The notes under the pieces were generated by a model. It was not told where the DNA came from. It searched no databases and worked only from the letters and a program-made list of their open reading frames with translations. Positions 21,019-29,020 of a stretch of DNA of 60,497 nt are shown one piece after another. Made by a program: the position numbers and the translations under genes. The stretch spans positions 1-60,497 of the forward strand of contig NZ_PHSN01000025.1 of the NCBI RefSeq assembly GCF_002871005.1, written 5' to 3'. The DNA is from Acidimangrovimonas sediminis. GTDB taxonomy: Bacteria > Pseudomonadota > Alphaproteobacteria > Rhodobacterales > Rhodobacteraceae. Each line of letters begins with the position of its first letter. The stretch's first letter is position 1.

Positions 21019-22203
21019 TCAGGCCGCGTCGTAGCGCAGGATCGCGGCCTCGGACATGGTCAGGTTGCGCCGCGCGAAGGCGCCGTACAGCTGCGGGTCG
21101 CGCGCCAGCTCGGGCAGCACGGCATAAAGCCGGGCGCGGTCCTCGTCCCCGACCGTCTCGAGCGAGGTGGCCGAGGGATGGAAACTCTCGGTCTCGAGGC
21201 CGTTGGCCCAGACGATCTGGTGCCGCTCGAGCAGGATGTGCACATAGGTCACCTCGCGCAGGCGCGTGTCGACCGTCACCGTGGACTCGTTCACAAGATC
21301 CTCTGCCGCGACCCGCACCTCGGGCTGGTTGAAAAGACGCCGCGCGGCGATACCGGTGACCAGCATGCGGTGCTGGGGCGAGACGAGGAGATCGGGCTCC
21401 GGCCGACCAAGGCCCATCGCGCCGGCGCGAAAGCGGATCGGGCGCAGGTGCGGCAGGGCATGCAGCCGCGCCCCCGAAAGCCGCCGCTGGCCGCACCACA
21501 GCACCTCCTGCGGGCCATCGTCCTTGGTGAGGATCCGCGCGCCCGGTGTCAGCGTCTCGATCGCCCGCGGCCCGCCCGGGGTCGCGATCCGGGTGCCCGG
21601 CGTGAAGCAGATGACCCCGGCGCGATTGGCGACCTCCTCCGCCGGCGGTACCATCGACAGGGTCGAGCGCACGACCCAGAGGTCGCGCCCGGCGGGCGGC
21701 ATCTCTCCCACGAAGGTGAGAAGCGGCCCGGGTCCGCCGGCGGAGATCGGATCCGTCGCGGGCCGGGTACCCGGCGGGTCGATCACCACCGCTTCGAAGG
21801 TTCGCCGCCCGTCGGTCAGAACGAAACCCCGCTCGGGAAGCTCGTCGGCGGCCTCTTCCGTGGTCCGGGGGCCGGGAAAGCCGCCCCCAGAGTCGCCCCC
21901 GAAGCCGCTCCCATGTGCACCCCCGGCGCGCCCCTCCCCGGCGGGCCCGCCACCATCAGGCGTGGTGGCCAGCGCGGCCCCCATGAGACGGCGCACCATG
22001 CGCGCGGCGCGGCGGCGCAATTCGGCGGCGTCAGGATCTCCGGAAAGCAGCAACAGAGATTGCGGGCCGTCCACCCGGACCGCCTCTCCTGCCCATCGCC
22101 AGGTCGTCCCCACGGCCAGAAACTCCGGCGGAGCGGCCATGAGACCGTCCACTTCCGTCTGTGCCCATGAGATGACGAACGTGCCCCGAGTGCCCGTCTT
22201 CAT
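21019..22203 (-). CDS. Hint-domain (Hedgehog/intein-like) protein
   Basis: 394 residues. The C-terminal half is a Hint_2 domain: it opens with the nucleophile motif CFTPGTRIATPGGPRAIETL, then ILTKDDGPQEVLWCG and the conserved block LLVSPQHRMLVTG. These domains can self-cleave after the conserved Cys in related proteins; no C-terminal extein follows, and the segment after the block is the family's own tail. The N-terminal half (about 1-200) is not recognised and contains a Gly-rich stretch (about residues 80-112) that looks disordered. Hint_2 proteins are multiplied in Rhodobacterales, often on secreted proteins; this one lacks a classical signal peptide. Confidence 0.8.
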   Translation of the reverse strand: MKTGTRGTFVISWAQTEVDGLMAAPPEFLAVGTTWRWAGEAVRVDGPQSLLLLSGDPDAAELRRRAARMVRRLMGAALATTPDGGGPAGEGRAGGAHGSGFGGDSGGGFPGPRTTEEAADELPERGFVLTDGRRTFEAVVIDPPGTRPATDPISAGGPGPLLTFVGEMPPAGRDLWVVRSTLSMVPPAEEVANRAGVICFTPGTRIATPGGPRAIETLTPGARILTKDDGPQEVLWCGQRRLSGARLHALPHLRPIRFRAGAMGLGRPEPDLLVSPQHRMLVTGIAARRLFNQPEVRVAAEDLVNESTVTVDTRLREVTYVHILLERHQIVWANGLETESFHPSATSLETVGDEDRARLYAVLPELARDPQLYGAFARRNLTMSEAAILRYDAA

Positions 22204-22335
22204 GCCCGTATGCCTGCTGCCGTCGTCTTATTGTTTCCAACACGGTAACACGGACCGATTCGCGAGAAAAGTCTTTCCTCTCCCGGCGGATACCGGGCCG
22301 ACCCCGCACCCCCGGGGGGCGCGGCGGCGACCGAC

Positions 22336-23166
22336 CTACAGCGCGGCGATGAATGCCCGCAGCGCCGCCAGCGCCTCGGGCTCGTCGAGGAACGGGATAT
22401 GGCCGCGACCCGGCACCTCGGCAAAAATCATGTCGGGGCGGCGGCGGCGCATCTCCCCCGCCGTCTCGGGCGAGAGAAGATCCGAATTGCCGCCCCGGAT
22501 CAGCGCCAGCGGCAGCCCCTCGGCAGCATCGAACAGCGGCCAGGCATCCCCCGCCGCCGCGGGCAGCGCCACCTTGAACGCCTCGCGCAGCGCCGGGTCG
22601 TAGGTGATCCGCAGCCCCTCGGGCGTCACCCGGTAATGCAGCGCGGCCTCCTCCTGCCAGCGGCTTTCCGGCACGCCCTCGAACTCTGGCAGGCTCGACG
22701 GCAGGGCCCGCGCCAGCTGATCGAGGGTGCGCGCCGCCGGATTGCGCCCGACGTAATCGAGAATGCGGTGAAGCGCGCCCATCTCCAGCTTCGGCCCGAC
22801 GTCGTTGAGGCAGAGCCCCGCGAGCCGGTCCTTCGACGTCGCCGCAAGGTACATGCCAATCAGCCCCCCGCGCGACGTGCCCAGCACCGCCGCCCGGTCG
22901 ATACCGAGATGATCCATGAGCTGGATCGCATCCTGCGCCTCGCGCGGAACGGTATAGCTCTCGGCCCCGGTGAAATCGGAGGCCCCGCGCCCGCGGTAAT
23001 CCATCCTGACCACGCGCACGCCGCTCAGATGCGGCAGCATGTAGCGGAAATCCTCCATCGTCCGGGTCAGCCCGGAGAGGCACAGCAGGACTGGCCCGCC
23101 CTGCCCCAGTGTGCGGTCGTCATAGGCGAGGCGGGCGCCGTCGTCGGCGTGGAAGTAATCGGTCAT
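22336..23166 (-). CDS. Alpha/beta hydrolase
   Basis: Predicted esterase or lactonase, 276 residues, specific substrate unknown. Core motifs: LLCLSGLTRTMEDF (oxyanion region), MDYRGRGASDF, nucleophile GTSRGGLIGM (about Ser113) and C-terminal GRGHIPFLDEPEAL with the catalytic His. Its ATG shares one base with the stop of the haloacid dehalogenase gene (TGATG), so the two are translationally coupled and may act in the same route. Confidence 0.82.
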   Translation of the reverse strand: MTDYFHADDGARLAYDDRTLGQGGPVLLCLSGLTRTMEDFRYMLPHLSGVRVVRMDYRGRGASDFTGAESYTVPREAQDAIQLMDHLGIDRAAVLGTSRGGLIGMYLAATSKDRLAGLCLNDVGPKLEMGALHRILDYVGRNPAARTLDQLARALPSSLPEFEGVPESRWQEEAALHYRVTPEGLRITYDPALREAFKVALPAAAGDAWPLFDAAEGLPLALIRGGNSDLLSPETAGEMRRRRPDMIFAEVPGRGHIPFLDEPEALAALRAFIAAL

Positions 23167-23849
23167 CAGCGGGTCGCAAGCTCCGGTATGCCAGTCAGGT
23201 CGCCTAGAACATGGGCCGGCCGCCAGGGAAGTCGATCCATCGGCAGGCCGGCGCGGTTCACCCAGGCGGTGACAAAGCCGTATCCCGCCGCCGCCGCCGC
23301 ATCCCACCCGTTCGACGAGACGAACAGCACCGCCTCCGGCGCGCAGCCGAACCGCGCGCCCACCAGGTCGTAGACCGCGGCCGCCGGCTTGAAGACGCCG
23401 CAGCTTTCGACCGACAGCACCGCGTCGAGGCTGTCGCCCAGCCCGGCGGAGGCGACGGCGGATGCCAGCATCCCCGGCGCACCGTTCGACAGGATCGCCG
23501 TCGCCAGGCCCCGGCGCTTCAGCTCGGCCAGCATGCCGGGCACCTCCTCGTAGGCACCGAGCGTGTCGTAGAGCGTCATCAGCCGCTCGCGCAGCCGCGG
23601 ATCGGACAGCCCCGCCGCCTCCATCGCCCAGTCGAGCCCTTCGCCGGTGACCTGCCGGAAATCGGCATGCGCCCCGGTGATCGCGCGCAGCCAGGAATAT
23701 TCCAGCTGCTTGCGCCGCCAGTCCTCGGCCAGTTTCGGCCAAAACTCGGCCAGCACGGCGTTCTCCGGCTCGGCAGCGGCGTCGCGGGCCGCGGCAGCCA
23801 CGTCGAAAAGCGTCCCATAGGCATCGAAGACGCAGGTGGTGATGGTCAT
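23166..23849 (-). CDS. Haloacid dehalogenase, type II (2-haloacid dehalogenase-like)
   Basis: HAD-superfamily hydrolase, 227 residues, predicted to hydrolyse L-2-haloacids to hydroxyacids. The nucleophile is in TTCVFDAYGTLFDV (Asp9), followed by SNGAPGML, the Lys motif GVFKPAAAVYDLV and the SSNGWDAAAAAGYGF motif typical of L-2-haloacid dehalogenases. The ATG at 23849 has GGGGAGGATA upstream. First gene of a two-gene unit with the hydrolase above. Confidence 0.87.
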   Translation of the reverse strand: MTITTCVFDAYGTLFDVAAAARDAAAEPENAVLAEFWPKLAEDWRRKQLEYSWLRAITGAHADFRQVTGEGLDWAMEAAGLSDPRLRERLMTLYDTLGAYEEVPGMLAELKRRGLATAILSNGAPGMLASAVASAGLGDSLDAVLSVESCGVFKPAAAVYDLVGARFGCAPEAVLFVSSNGWDAAAAAGYGFVTAWVNRAGLPMDRLPWRPAHVLGDLTGIPELATR

Positions 23850-24007
23850 GTCCGTATCCTCCCCGGGGCAAGCTTTGCACAGCGCGGACCGCGCCGGAAG
23901 CCCCCGCACCTTCCCCGCGTCTCCGGCGCAACCGGCCCCGCAATGAACACTTTCACCGGCGCGGCATTGCCCCTAGGTTGGCCCGGCTGGGCAACGTGGA
24001 GGCAGGC

Positions 24008-24886
24008 ATGGAACGGGTGATCGGGGTGATCGGCGGCTCGGGCGTCTATGAGATCGACGGGATCGAGGACGCGCGCTGGCAGGCGGTCGACACCCCTTGG
24101 GGCGACCCCTCGGACGAAATCCTGACAGGCCGGATCGACGGCGTGAAGATGGCCTTCCTGCCGCGCCATGGCCGGGGCCATGTCCACACCCCCACCTCGG
24201 TTCCCTACCGCGCCAACATCGACGCGCTGAAGCGGCTGGGCGTCACCGACCTGGTCGCGATCTCGGCCTGCGGCTCGTTCCGCGAGGAGATGGCGCCGGG
24301 CGATTTCGTCATCGTCGACCAGTTCATCGATCGCACCATGGCGCGCGAGAAAAGCTTCTTCGGCCCGGGCTGCGTGGCGCATGTGGCCTTTGCCCACCCG
24401 ACCTGCCCGCATCTCTCGGCGGCCTGCCTGACGGCGGCGCTCGATTCCGGCATCACCGTGCACGACGGCGGCACCTACCTGGCGATGGAAGGGCCGCAAT
24501 TCTCGACCCGGGCGGAGAGCGAGATGCACCGCGGCTGGGGCGCCCACCTGATCGGGATGACCGGCATGCCGGAAGCCAAACTCGCCCGCGAGGCGGAGCT
24601 CTGCTACGCCTCGGTCGCCATGGTCACCGATTACGACGCCTGGCACGCCGACCACGAGGCCGTGGACGTGGCCGCCGTGATCGCCACGCTCAAGGGCAAT
24701 GCCGGCAAGGCGCAGGCCCTCGTCGGCGCCCTGCCGGGCCTCCTCGGCGCCACGCGCCAGGCCTGCCCGGCGGGCTGCGACCGCGCCCTCGACTTCGCCC
24801 TGATGACGGCGCCAGGAAAACGCGACCCCGCGCTCACGGCAAAGCTCGACGCCGTCGCGGGCCGGGTGCTGGAGGCCGCGGCATGA
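24008..24886 (+). CDS. mtnP: S-methyl-5'-thioadenosine phosphorylase
   Basis: Cleaves methylthioadenosine with phosphate to adenine and methylthioribose-1-phosphate, part of methionine and polyamine salvage. 292 residues. Motifs: [54 protein letters not shown] and [28 protein letters not shown], all of the MTAP family. GTGGAGGCAGGC precedes the ATG. It overlaps apt by 4 bases, so the adenine it releases is handled by the next enzyme. Confidence 0.95.
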   Translation: MERVIGVIGGSGVYEIDGIEDARWQAVDTPWGDPSDEILTGRIDGVKMAFLPRHGRGHVHTPTSVPYRANIDALKRLGVTDLVAISACGSFREEMAPGDFVIVDQFIDRTMAREKSFFGPGCVAHVAFAHPTCPHLSAACLTAALDSGITVHDGGTYLAMEGPQFSTRAESEMHRGWGAHLIGMTGMPEAKLAREAELCYASVAMVTDYDAWHADHEAVDVAAVIATLKGNAGKAQALVGALPGLLGATRQACPAGCDRALDFALMTAPGKRDPALTAKLDAVAGRVLEAAA

Positions 24887-25422
24887 CCCCGAAAAAGACC
24901 GTCCGCGACTATATCCGCACCATCGTCGACTTCCCGCACGAGGGGATCCTGTTTCGCGACGTGACCACCCTCTTCGCCGATCCGCGCGGTTTCCGCATGG
25001 CGATCGACCAGATGCTCCACCCCTACGCGGGCGAGGAGATCGACAAGGTCGTGGGGCTCGAGGCGCGCGGCTTCATCCTCGGCGGCGCGATCGCGCACCA
25101 GCTGTCCACCGGCTTCGTCCCGATCCGCAAGAAAGGCAAGCTGCCGGGCGCCACGATCGCGCAGGAATACAGCCTCGAATACGGCGAGGCGATCGTCGAG
25201 ATCCACGACGACGCGCTCAGACCCGGCGAACGGGTGCTGCTGGTCGACGACCTCCTCGCCACCGGCGGCACGGCCGAGGCCGGGATCAAGCTGATCGAGC
25301 GGCTGGGCGCCGAGGTGACGGGCTGCGCCTTCATCGTCGACCTCCCCGAACTCGGCGGCCGCGACCGGCTCGAGACGATGGGGATGGACGTCCACGCCCT
25401 CTGCAGCTTCGACGGCCTCTAG
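24883..25422 (+). CDS. apt: Adenine phosphoribosyltransferase
   Basis: Converts adenine and PRPP to AMP. 179 residues, the usual length. The PRPP-binding motif [16 protein letters not shown] (about 119-134) and the [15 protein letters not shown]-terminal stretch identify it. The start overlaps the mtnP stop (ATGA), forming a purine-salvage pair. It is followed by a repeat element that could end transcription. Confidence 0.96.
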   Translation: MTPKKTVRDYIRTIVDFPHEGILFRDVTTLFADPRGFRMAIDQMLHPYAGEEIDKVVGLEARGFILGGAIAHQLSTGFVPIRKKGKLPGATIAQEYSLEYGEAIVEIHDDALRPGERVLLVDDLLATGGTAEAGIKLIERLGAEVTGCAFIVDLPELGGRDRLETMGMDVHALCSFDGL

Positions 25423-25511
25423 GGATCGTCCCCCTGGCTTCGACGCCCCGCGACCACAAGTCCGCCCCCCCGATACCCTCCCCCTGCAAGAAGAACAGCC
25501 GTCCCACCTGC

Positions 25512-25560
25512 TTTCTTCTGAGCGGAAATATCCCGGGGGGTTTGGGGGGCAGCGCCCCCC
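25512..25560. repeat. Intergenic repeat family, copy B
   Basis: TTTCTTCTG, spacer, AAATATCCCGGGGGG, then the hairpin GGGGGGC-AGC-GCCCCCC. It lies between the convergent apt and FAD-oxidase genes, where it could act as a terminator for both. Confidence 0.75.
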
Positions 25561-25603
25561 ATCGCAGGAAATGTCTTGCGCGGCCAGGCCGCGCTCCGCC
25601 GGC

Positions 25604-27016
25604 TCAGCCGCGCAGCATCGCCCCCGGGTTGAGGATCCCCTTCGGATCCATCACCGCCTTGATCTGACGCATCAGCGACAGCTTGACTGGGTCGCCGTAA
25701 CGCTCCAGATCGCACACCTTCAGCCGCCCGATGCCGTGTTCGGCGCTGATGGATCCCTCGTAGCGGGTCACCAGGTCATAGATCGCATGGGCGATCCCGG
25801 GACGCTGGGCGTCATAGTCGGACCGGTCCCGCCCCGGGGCGGGGAAGGCGTTGTAATGCAGGTTGCCGTCGCCCAGATGGCCAAAGCAGTTGATCCGCAT
25901 CTCGCCGATCCCCGCCAGGACCTTCGGCGCCTCGGCGATGAAATCCGGGATCGCCGAGAGCGGCAGCGAGATGTCGTGCGAGGAGATCGCGCCGATCCGC
26001 CGGTTGCCCTCGGGCAGCGCCTCGCGCAGGGCCCAGAACTCCGCCCGCTGCGCGCCGGAGCGCGCGATCACCCCGTCATGGGCCAGCCCCGCCTCGAAGG
26101 CCGCGGCGAAGAGATCCTCGAGCGCGGCGTCGGGGGCGCCGCCCCGGGGCAGGCCGATGTCGATCAGCACCATCCACGCGGGCGGCTCGGCGAAGGGCTG
26201 GCGCACCTCGGGCATGGTCTCGCGCAGGAACTCGGGGCCCTGCCGGGCGATCAGTTCGAAGGCCGAAACCCCCTCGGCCAGCCGGTCGCGCGCCATCGAC
26301 AGCAGCTTCAGCGCGGCGGCCGGGCTTTCCACGGCGATCATCGCCGCTCCCTCCTCCGCCGGCATCGGCGACAGCTTCAGGCTGGCCGCGGTGATGATCC
26401 CCAGCGTGCCCTCGGACCCGATGATCAGATCCTTGAGGTCATATCCGGTGTTGTCCTTGCGCAGCCGCTTCAGCCCGTGAAGGACCGAGCCGTCCGCCAG
26501 CACCGCCTCGATGCCCAGGCACAATTCGCGCGCGTTGCCGTAACGCAGGACGTTCACCCCGCCCGCATTGGTGGCCAGATTGCCGCCGATCCGGCAGGAG
26601 CCCTGCGCGGCCAGGGTCAGCGGAAACAGCCGCCCCGCCGCCGGCGCCGCCTCGTGCAGGCTTTCCAGGACCGCCCCGGCCTCGGCGATCATCACGTTCT
26701 CCTCGGGATGCAGCGCGCGCACCTTCGTCATGCGCTCCAGCGACAGGATCACCGGCGCGGGCCCGCCGGGCATCACCTGCCCGCCGACAAGCCCGGTACC
26801 GCCGCCGCGCGGCACGATGCCCACCCCCGCCTCGGCGCAAAGCTTCACCACCCCCGACACCTCCTCGGTCGAGCGGGGCGCCGTGACGACGCCGCCGGTG
26901 CCGAAATGCCGGCCGCGGGGTTCCTCGAGATAGGCTGTCGCGGTCGGTCGGACGATGCCGGGAAAGGCACGGTCCAGGCGCTCGGCAAAGCCGTCGTCCG
27001 CTGGGGTAAGTGTCAT
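25604..27016 (-). CDS. FAD-linked oxidase (D-lactate/D-2-hydroxyglutarate dehydrogenase-like)
   Basis: Flavoprotein that oxidises a D-2-hydroxy acid, 470 residues. FAD (PCMH-type) domain with PRGGGTGLVGGQ, SCRIGGNLATNAGG and GSEGTLGIITAASL; C-terminal substrate domain with FGHLGDGNLHYNAF and SAEHGIGRLK, in which the His residues bind the metal, ending DPKGILNPG. This is the D2HGDH/GlcD subgroup. Lactate, glycolate and 2-hydroxyglutarate are all possible substrates. GGGAGAACGGC precedes the ATG at 27016. Same strand as soxR, 156 bases upstream of it. Confidence 0.87.
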   Translation of the reverse strand: MTLTPADDGFAERLDRAFPGIVRPTATAYLEEPRGRHFGTGGVVTAPRSTEEVSGVVKLCAEAGVGIVPRGGGTGLVGGQVMPGGPAPVILSLERMTKVRALHPEENVMIAEAGAVLESLHEAAPAAGRLFPLTLAAQGSCRIGGNLATNAGGVNVLRYGNARELCLGIEAVLADGSVLHGLKRLRKDNTGYDLKDLIIGSEGTLGIITAASLKLSPMPAEEGAAMIAVESPAAALKLLSMARDRLAEGVSAFELIARQGPEFLRETMPEVRQPFAEPPAWMVLIDIGLPRGGAPDAALEDLFAAAFEAGLAHDGVIARSGAQRAEFWALREALPEGNRRIGAISSHDISLPLSAIPDFIAEAPKVLAGIGEMRINCFGHLGDGNLHYNAFPAPGRDRSDYDAQRPGIAHAIYDLVTRYEGSISAEHGIGRLKVCDLERYGDPVKLSLMRQIKAVMDPKGILNPGAMLRG

Positions 27017-27172
27017 GCCGTTCTCCCTGCCGCTGCGCCCCTGATGAACCACGTGCGCCCCGGCGACGCAAGGCGCAGCCCCGCCCCCCAAGTCTGCGTG
27101 CAGCCCGCCCCCAGCTCTCTGTCTCTGTCCCGCCCCCGCACATGACGTCGGAGGCAGCCGCGGACCAGCGCG

Positions 27173-27640
27173 TCACGCCCGTTCGTCGGGCGCTCCCTGC
27201 CAGCGCCGGGCACCGGGGCCGTTGGCGCCCAGCCGGTCCTGCGCGTTATAGAGCGGGCAGGCGGTCAGCGACAGGCAGCCGCAGCCGATGCACTGACCCA
27301 TCTGGTCCTTCAACCGCTGCATCAACGCGATCTTCTCTTCCAGCATCTTCTCCCACGGTTCGGCCGCGGCCGCCCAATCGGCGGCGCTGACGGGCCGATC
27401 GCGCGGCAGGCGGTCAAGCACCGCGCGCACCTCGGCCAGCGGCACGCCCACCGATTGCGCGATCCGCACGATCGCCACGCGGCGCAGCTCGCGCCGGTCA
27501 TAGCGGCGGTGGTTGGCCGGTGTCCGCCACGACCGGATCAGGCCCTCCGTCTCGTAGTAATGCAGGGTCGAGACCGCGACGCCCGCGCGTGCAGCCATCT
27601 CTCCCACGCTCAGATCGTTCGGCACGCCGCGCCCTGCCAT
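27173..27640 (-). CDS. soxR: Redox-sensitive MerR-family regulator SoxR
   Basis: Homodimeric [2Fe-2S] transcription activator that senses redox-cycling compounds. 155 residues. N-terminal MerR helix-turn-helix (LSVGEMAARAGVAVSTLHYYETEGLI, given here as positions 10-35), long dimerisation helix (about 85-115), and the cluster ligands Cys117, Cys120, Cys122 and Cys128 in QCIGCGCLSLTACPLYN. All four are intact. The ATG at 27640 has GGGGAGGG upstream; frame extension farther upstream is composition-driven. A SoxR operator lies 26-41 bases upstream, in the divergent promoter of a small-protein operon. Confidence 0.95.
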   Translation of the reverse strand: MAGRGVPNDLSVGEMAARAGVAVSTLHYYETEGLIRSWRTPANHRRYDRRELRRVAIVRIAQSVGVPLAEVRAVLDRLPRDRPVSAADWAAAAEPWEKMLEEKIALMQRLKDQMGQCIGCGCLSLTACPLYNAQDRLGANGPGARRWQGAPDERA

Positions 27641-27660
27641 CCGCCGGCCCTCCCCTGCGC

Positions 27661-27691
27661 TTGACCTCAAGTGAGCTTGAGATCGGAGAGT
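27661..27691 (+). promoter_or_regulatory. SoxR-dependent promoter and operator
   Basis: CTCAAG-TGAG-CTTGAG (27666-27681) equals the E. coli soxS operator pattern with the same 4-base centre. It is preceded by a -35 TTGACC (27661-27666) and, at the 19-base spacing typical of MerR-type promoters, a weak -10 GAGAGT (27686-27691). The orientation points to the plus-strand genes at 27727 and 27933. Confidence 0.82.
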
Positions 27692-27726
27692 GCCGTCCAT
27701 GGAGCGATTCGACAAGGAGACAGACG

Positions 27727-27936
27727 ATGAACCGCATTTCCGATCCCGACCGCCGCCCTGCCCGGCCCCCGGCCCTGCGCCCTGTCCGGCGCCCTGCCCG
27801 GCGCTGGCCTGACCCGCTGGCCGCGCTGCGCCGCCGCCGGGCGAGGCAGCGCCTGCTGGCGATCCTGGAAGATCCGCACATGGCCCGGGACATCGGGCTG
27901 CCGCCGCGCGAGCGGCGCGACAGGAGGCGGCCATGA
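27727..27936 (+). CDS. Small Arg-rich DUF1127-type protein, SoxR-controlled
   Basis: 69 residues, about one third Arg. The C-terminal half reads LAALRRRRARQRLLAILEDP then HMARDIGLPP, the pattern of DUF1127 (YjiS-like) proteins: a basic helix followed by a conserved Asp-Ile-Gly-Leu. The N-terminal 30 residues are Pro/Arg-rich and probably disordered. ACAAGGAGACAGACG gives a good ribosome binding site. It sits 36 bases downstream of the predicted SoxR promoter and overlaps the next small gene by 4 bases. Short DUF1127 proteins in alphaproteobacteria are reported as RNA-binding or protein-binding regulators; the role here is inference. Confidence 0.75.
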   Translation: MNRISDPDRRPARPPALRPVRRPARRWPDPLAALRRRRARQRLLAILEDPHMARDIGLPPRERRDRRRP

Positions 27937-28088
27937 GGGACAAGCCAATCCACATCGCCCCGCAAGCGCCGCAGCCGGCCCTGCCCGAGGCCTTACGGCA
28001 GGAGATCGCGTCGATGTCGCTGGCGCGCGACCTGGAACGGCTGGCTCAGAAACGTCTGGAACGGACGCGACAGGCGGGCGACGAATAG
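27933..28088 (+). CDS. 51-residue small protein, second gene of the SoxR-controlled operon
   Basis: Begins MRDKPIHIAPQAP and ends RLERTRQAGDE; no family recognised. A short Pro-rich N-terminus precedes a charged amphipathic helix (about residues 19-47, LPEALRQEIASMSLARDLER). The start overlaps the DUF1127 stop (ATGA) and has CAGGAGGCGGCC just before it, both signs of real translation. No membrane segment or cysteine. It is too short for most gene callers. Confidence 0.6.
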   Translation: MRDKPIHIAPQAPQPALPEALRQEIASMSLARDLERLAQKRLERTRQAGDE

Positions 28089-28102
28089 CGCGTGGCGACG
28101 AA

Positions 28103-28141
28103 CGCGCCCCCCGGAATGCAAAACGCGCCCCGGGGGGCGCG
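28103..28141. terminator. Strong GC hairpin between the small operon and tRNA-Val
   Basis: Perfect 12-bp arms CGCGCCCCCCGG (28103-28114) and CCGGGGGGCGCG (28130-28141). It follows the small operon by 14 bases and lies 12 bases past the 3' end of the minus-strand tRNA. No long T-run on the plus side; GTT follows on the minus side. Likely a bidirectional terminator or processing hairpin. Confidence 0.65.
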
Positions 28142-28153
28142 CCTGCGAAAGAA

Positions 28154-28228
28154 TGGTGGGTGATAAGAGATTCGAACTCCTGACATCTTCGATGTGAACG
28201 AAGCGCTCTACCACTGAGCTAATCACCC
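28154..28228 (-). tRNA. tRNA-Val (CAC anticodon)
   Basis: On the minus strand the gene starts GGGTGATTAGCTCAGTGG and ends ATCACCC-A-CCA, giving a 7-bp acceptor stem and an encoded CCA. The anticodon arm is CTTCG-TTCACAT-CGAAG, anticodon CAC, reading GUG. The T-arm contains GTTCGAATC. All cloverleaf elements are intact. Confidence 0.96.
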
Positions 28229-28276
28229 GTCGCGCGGGGTATTAGCCTTGTCCGCCCGGCGACGCAAGAGGGGGTT

Positions 28277-28792
28277 TCAGCTTTCTTCGTCATCAATCTG
28301 CGGGGCGCCGTATCCGGTGCCATCGGAGGCGTCGTCGTCACCCGGACCCGACGCCGCGGCCGTTACCGGCTGGGCGCTTCCCACCCCGGTCTTGCGACGC
28401 AGCTTGAGGGTGAACACCTCGGCCCCGCCCCCGTCGCGCGACCTGACGATGCGCATCTTGCCAAGCGGCGGAAGGTTGAGCTCCTCCCCCTCCGACAGCG
28501 CCTGCCCGAGGATCGCCAGCGTCGCCTCGGCGATCAGGCGCGCGTCCTTCTTCTTGGCGCCGGTCGCCGCAGTCACGCGCTGGAAAAGCTCTTTCTTGCC
28601 CAGCGTCGCTTCGGCGGACACTGGCTCTGCGGCGGTGCCCGCCGGATCGGCGGGAAGGATGCCGGCGCCCTCGACCGCGGCAAGCCGTGGCTTGGCGTTG
28701 CTCGGCCGTTCAGCCGCCTTGCGCCTGCCCGATCCGGGCGTGGCGCGGCCTGCGGGGGATTTGGATTTGCTCTTCCTCGGCGTCGTCGCCAT
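28277..28792 (-). CDS. HU-family DNA-binding protein with basic N-terminal tail
   Basis: Nucleoid-associated protein, 171 residues, nearly twice the length of classical HU. Residues 1-60 form a Lys/Ala/Pro-rich, histone H1-like tail (SKSKSPAGRATPGSGRRKAA); residues about 62-140 are the HU/IHF fold (KKELFQRVTAATGAKKKDARL ... LPPLGKMRIV); an acidic tail DDDASDGTG ... IDDEES ends it. GAAAGGATGCAGGC precedes the ATG. It lies downstream of lon and upstream of tRNA-Val on the same strand, an order common in alphaproteobacteria where lon is followed by an HU gene. It is not the short HupB itself but an elongated relative. Confidence 0.85.
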   Translation of the reverse strand: MATTPRKSKSKSPAGRATPGSGRRKAAERPSNAKPRLAAVEGAGILPADPAGTAAEPVSAEATLGKKELFQRVTAATGAKKKDARLIAEATLAILGQALSEGEELNLPPLGKMRIVRSRDGGGAEVFTLKLRRKTGVGSAQPVTAAASGPGDDDASDGTGYGAPQIDDEES

Positions 28793-28964
28793 GCCTGCAT
28801 CCTTTCGCGGATCATTGCCACACAGAATAGCCGATCTACGGGACGTTTTCCACAGGATCGCGCCGCAGTTCGGCGCGTGTCAGGTGGCGGTTTTCGGGGG
28901 CGTCCGATGGCTGCCCGTCCGCCCGCGCCGCAAGTCGGCAGGGCATGGAAATTGGCAGGCATGG

Positions 28965-28996
28965 GAAAAGGGGCGCGCCGTTGCCGGCACGCCCCC
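28965..28996 (-). terminator. Intrinsic terminator of lon
   Basis: On the minus strand GGGGCGTGCC, loop, GGCGCGCCCC and CTTTTCCC, about 25 bases past the lon stop at 29021. Confidence 0.8.
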
Positions 28997-29020
28997 TCGC
29001 GTTCCTAAAGGACGATCCTG

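Noticed and set aside
22336-23943. A single 535-codon fusion of dehalogenase and hydrolase
   Set aside because: The dehalogenase is in another frame; this frame's N-terminal part is out-of-frame shadow. The TGATG junction shows two separate coupled genes.
24097-25422. Long N-terminal extension of apt
   Set aside because: It is the out-of-frame reading of mtnP; apt starts at 24883 with ATGA coupling and normal length.
27520-27936. 138-codon version of the DUF1127 gene starting inside soxR
   Set aside because: The upstream part is antisense to soxR and precedes the SoxR promoter; the ATG at 27727 has the good ribosome binding site.
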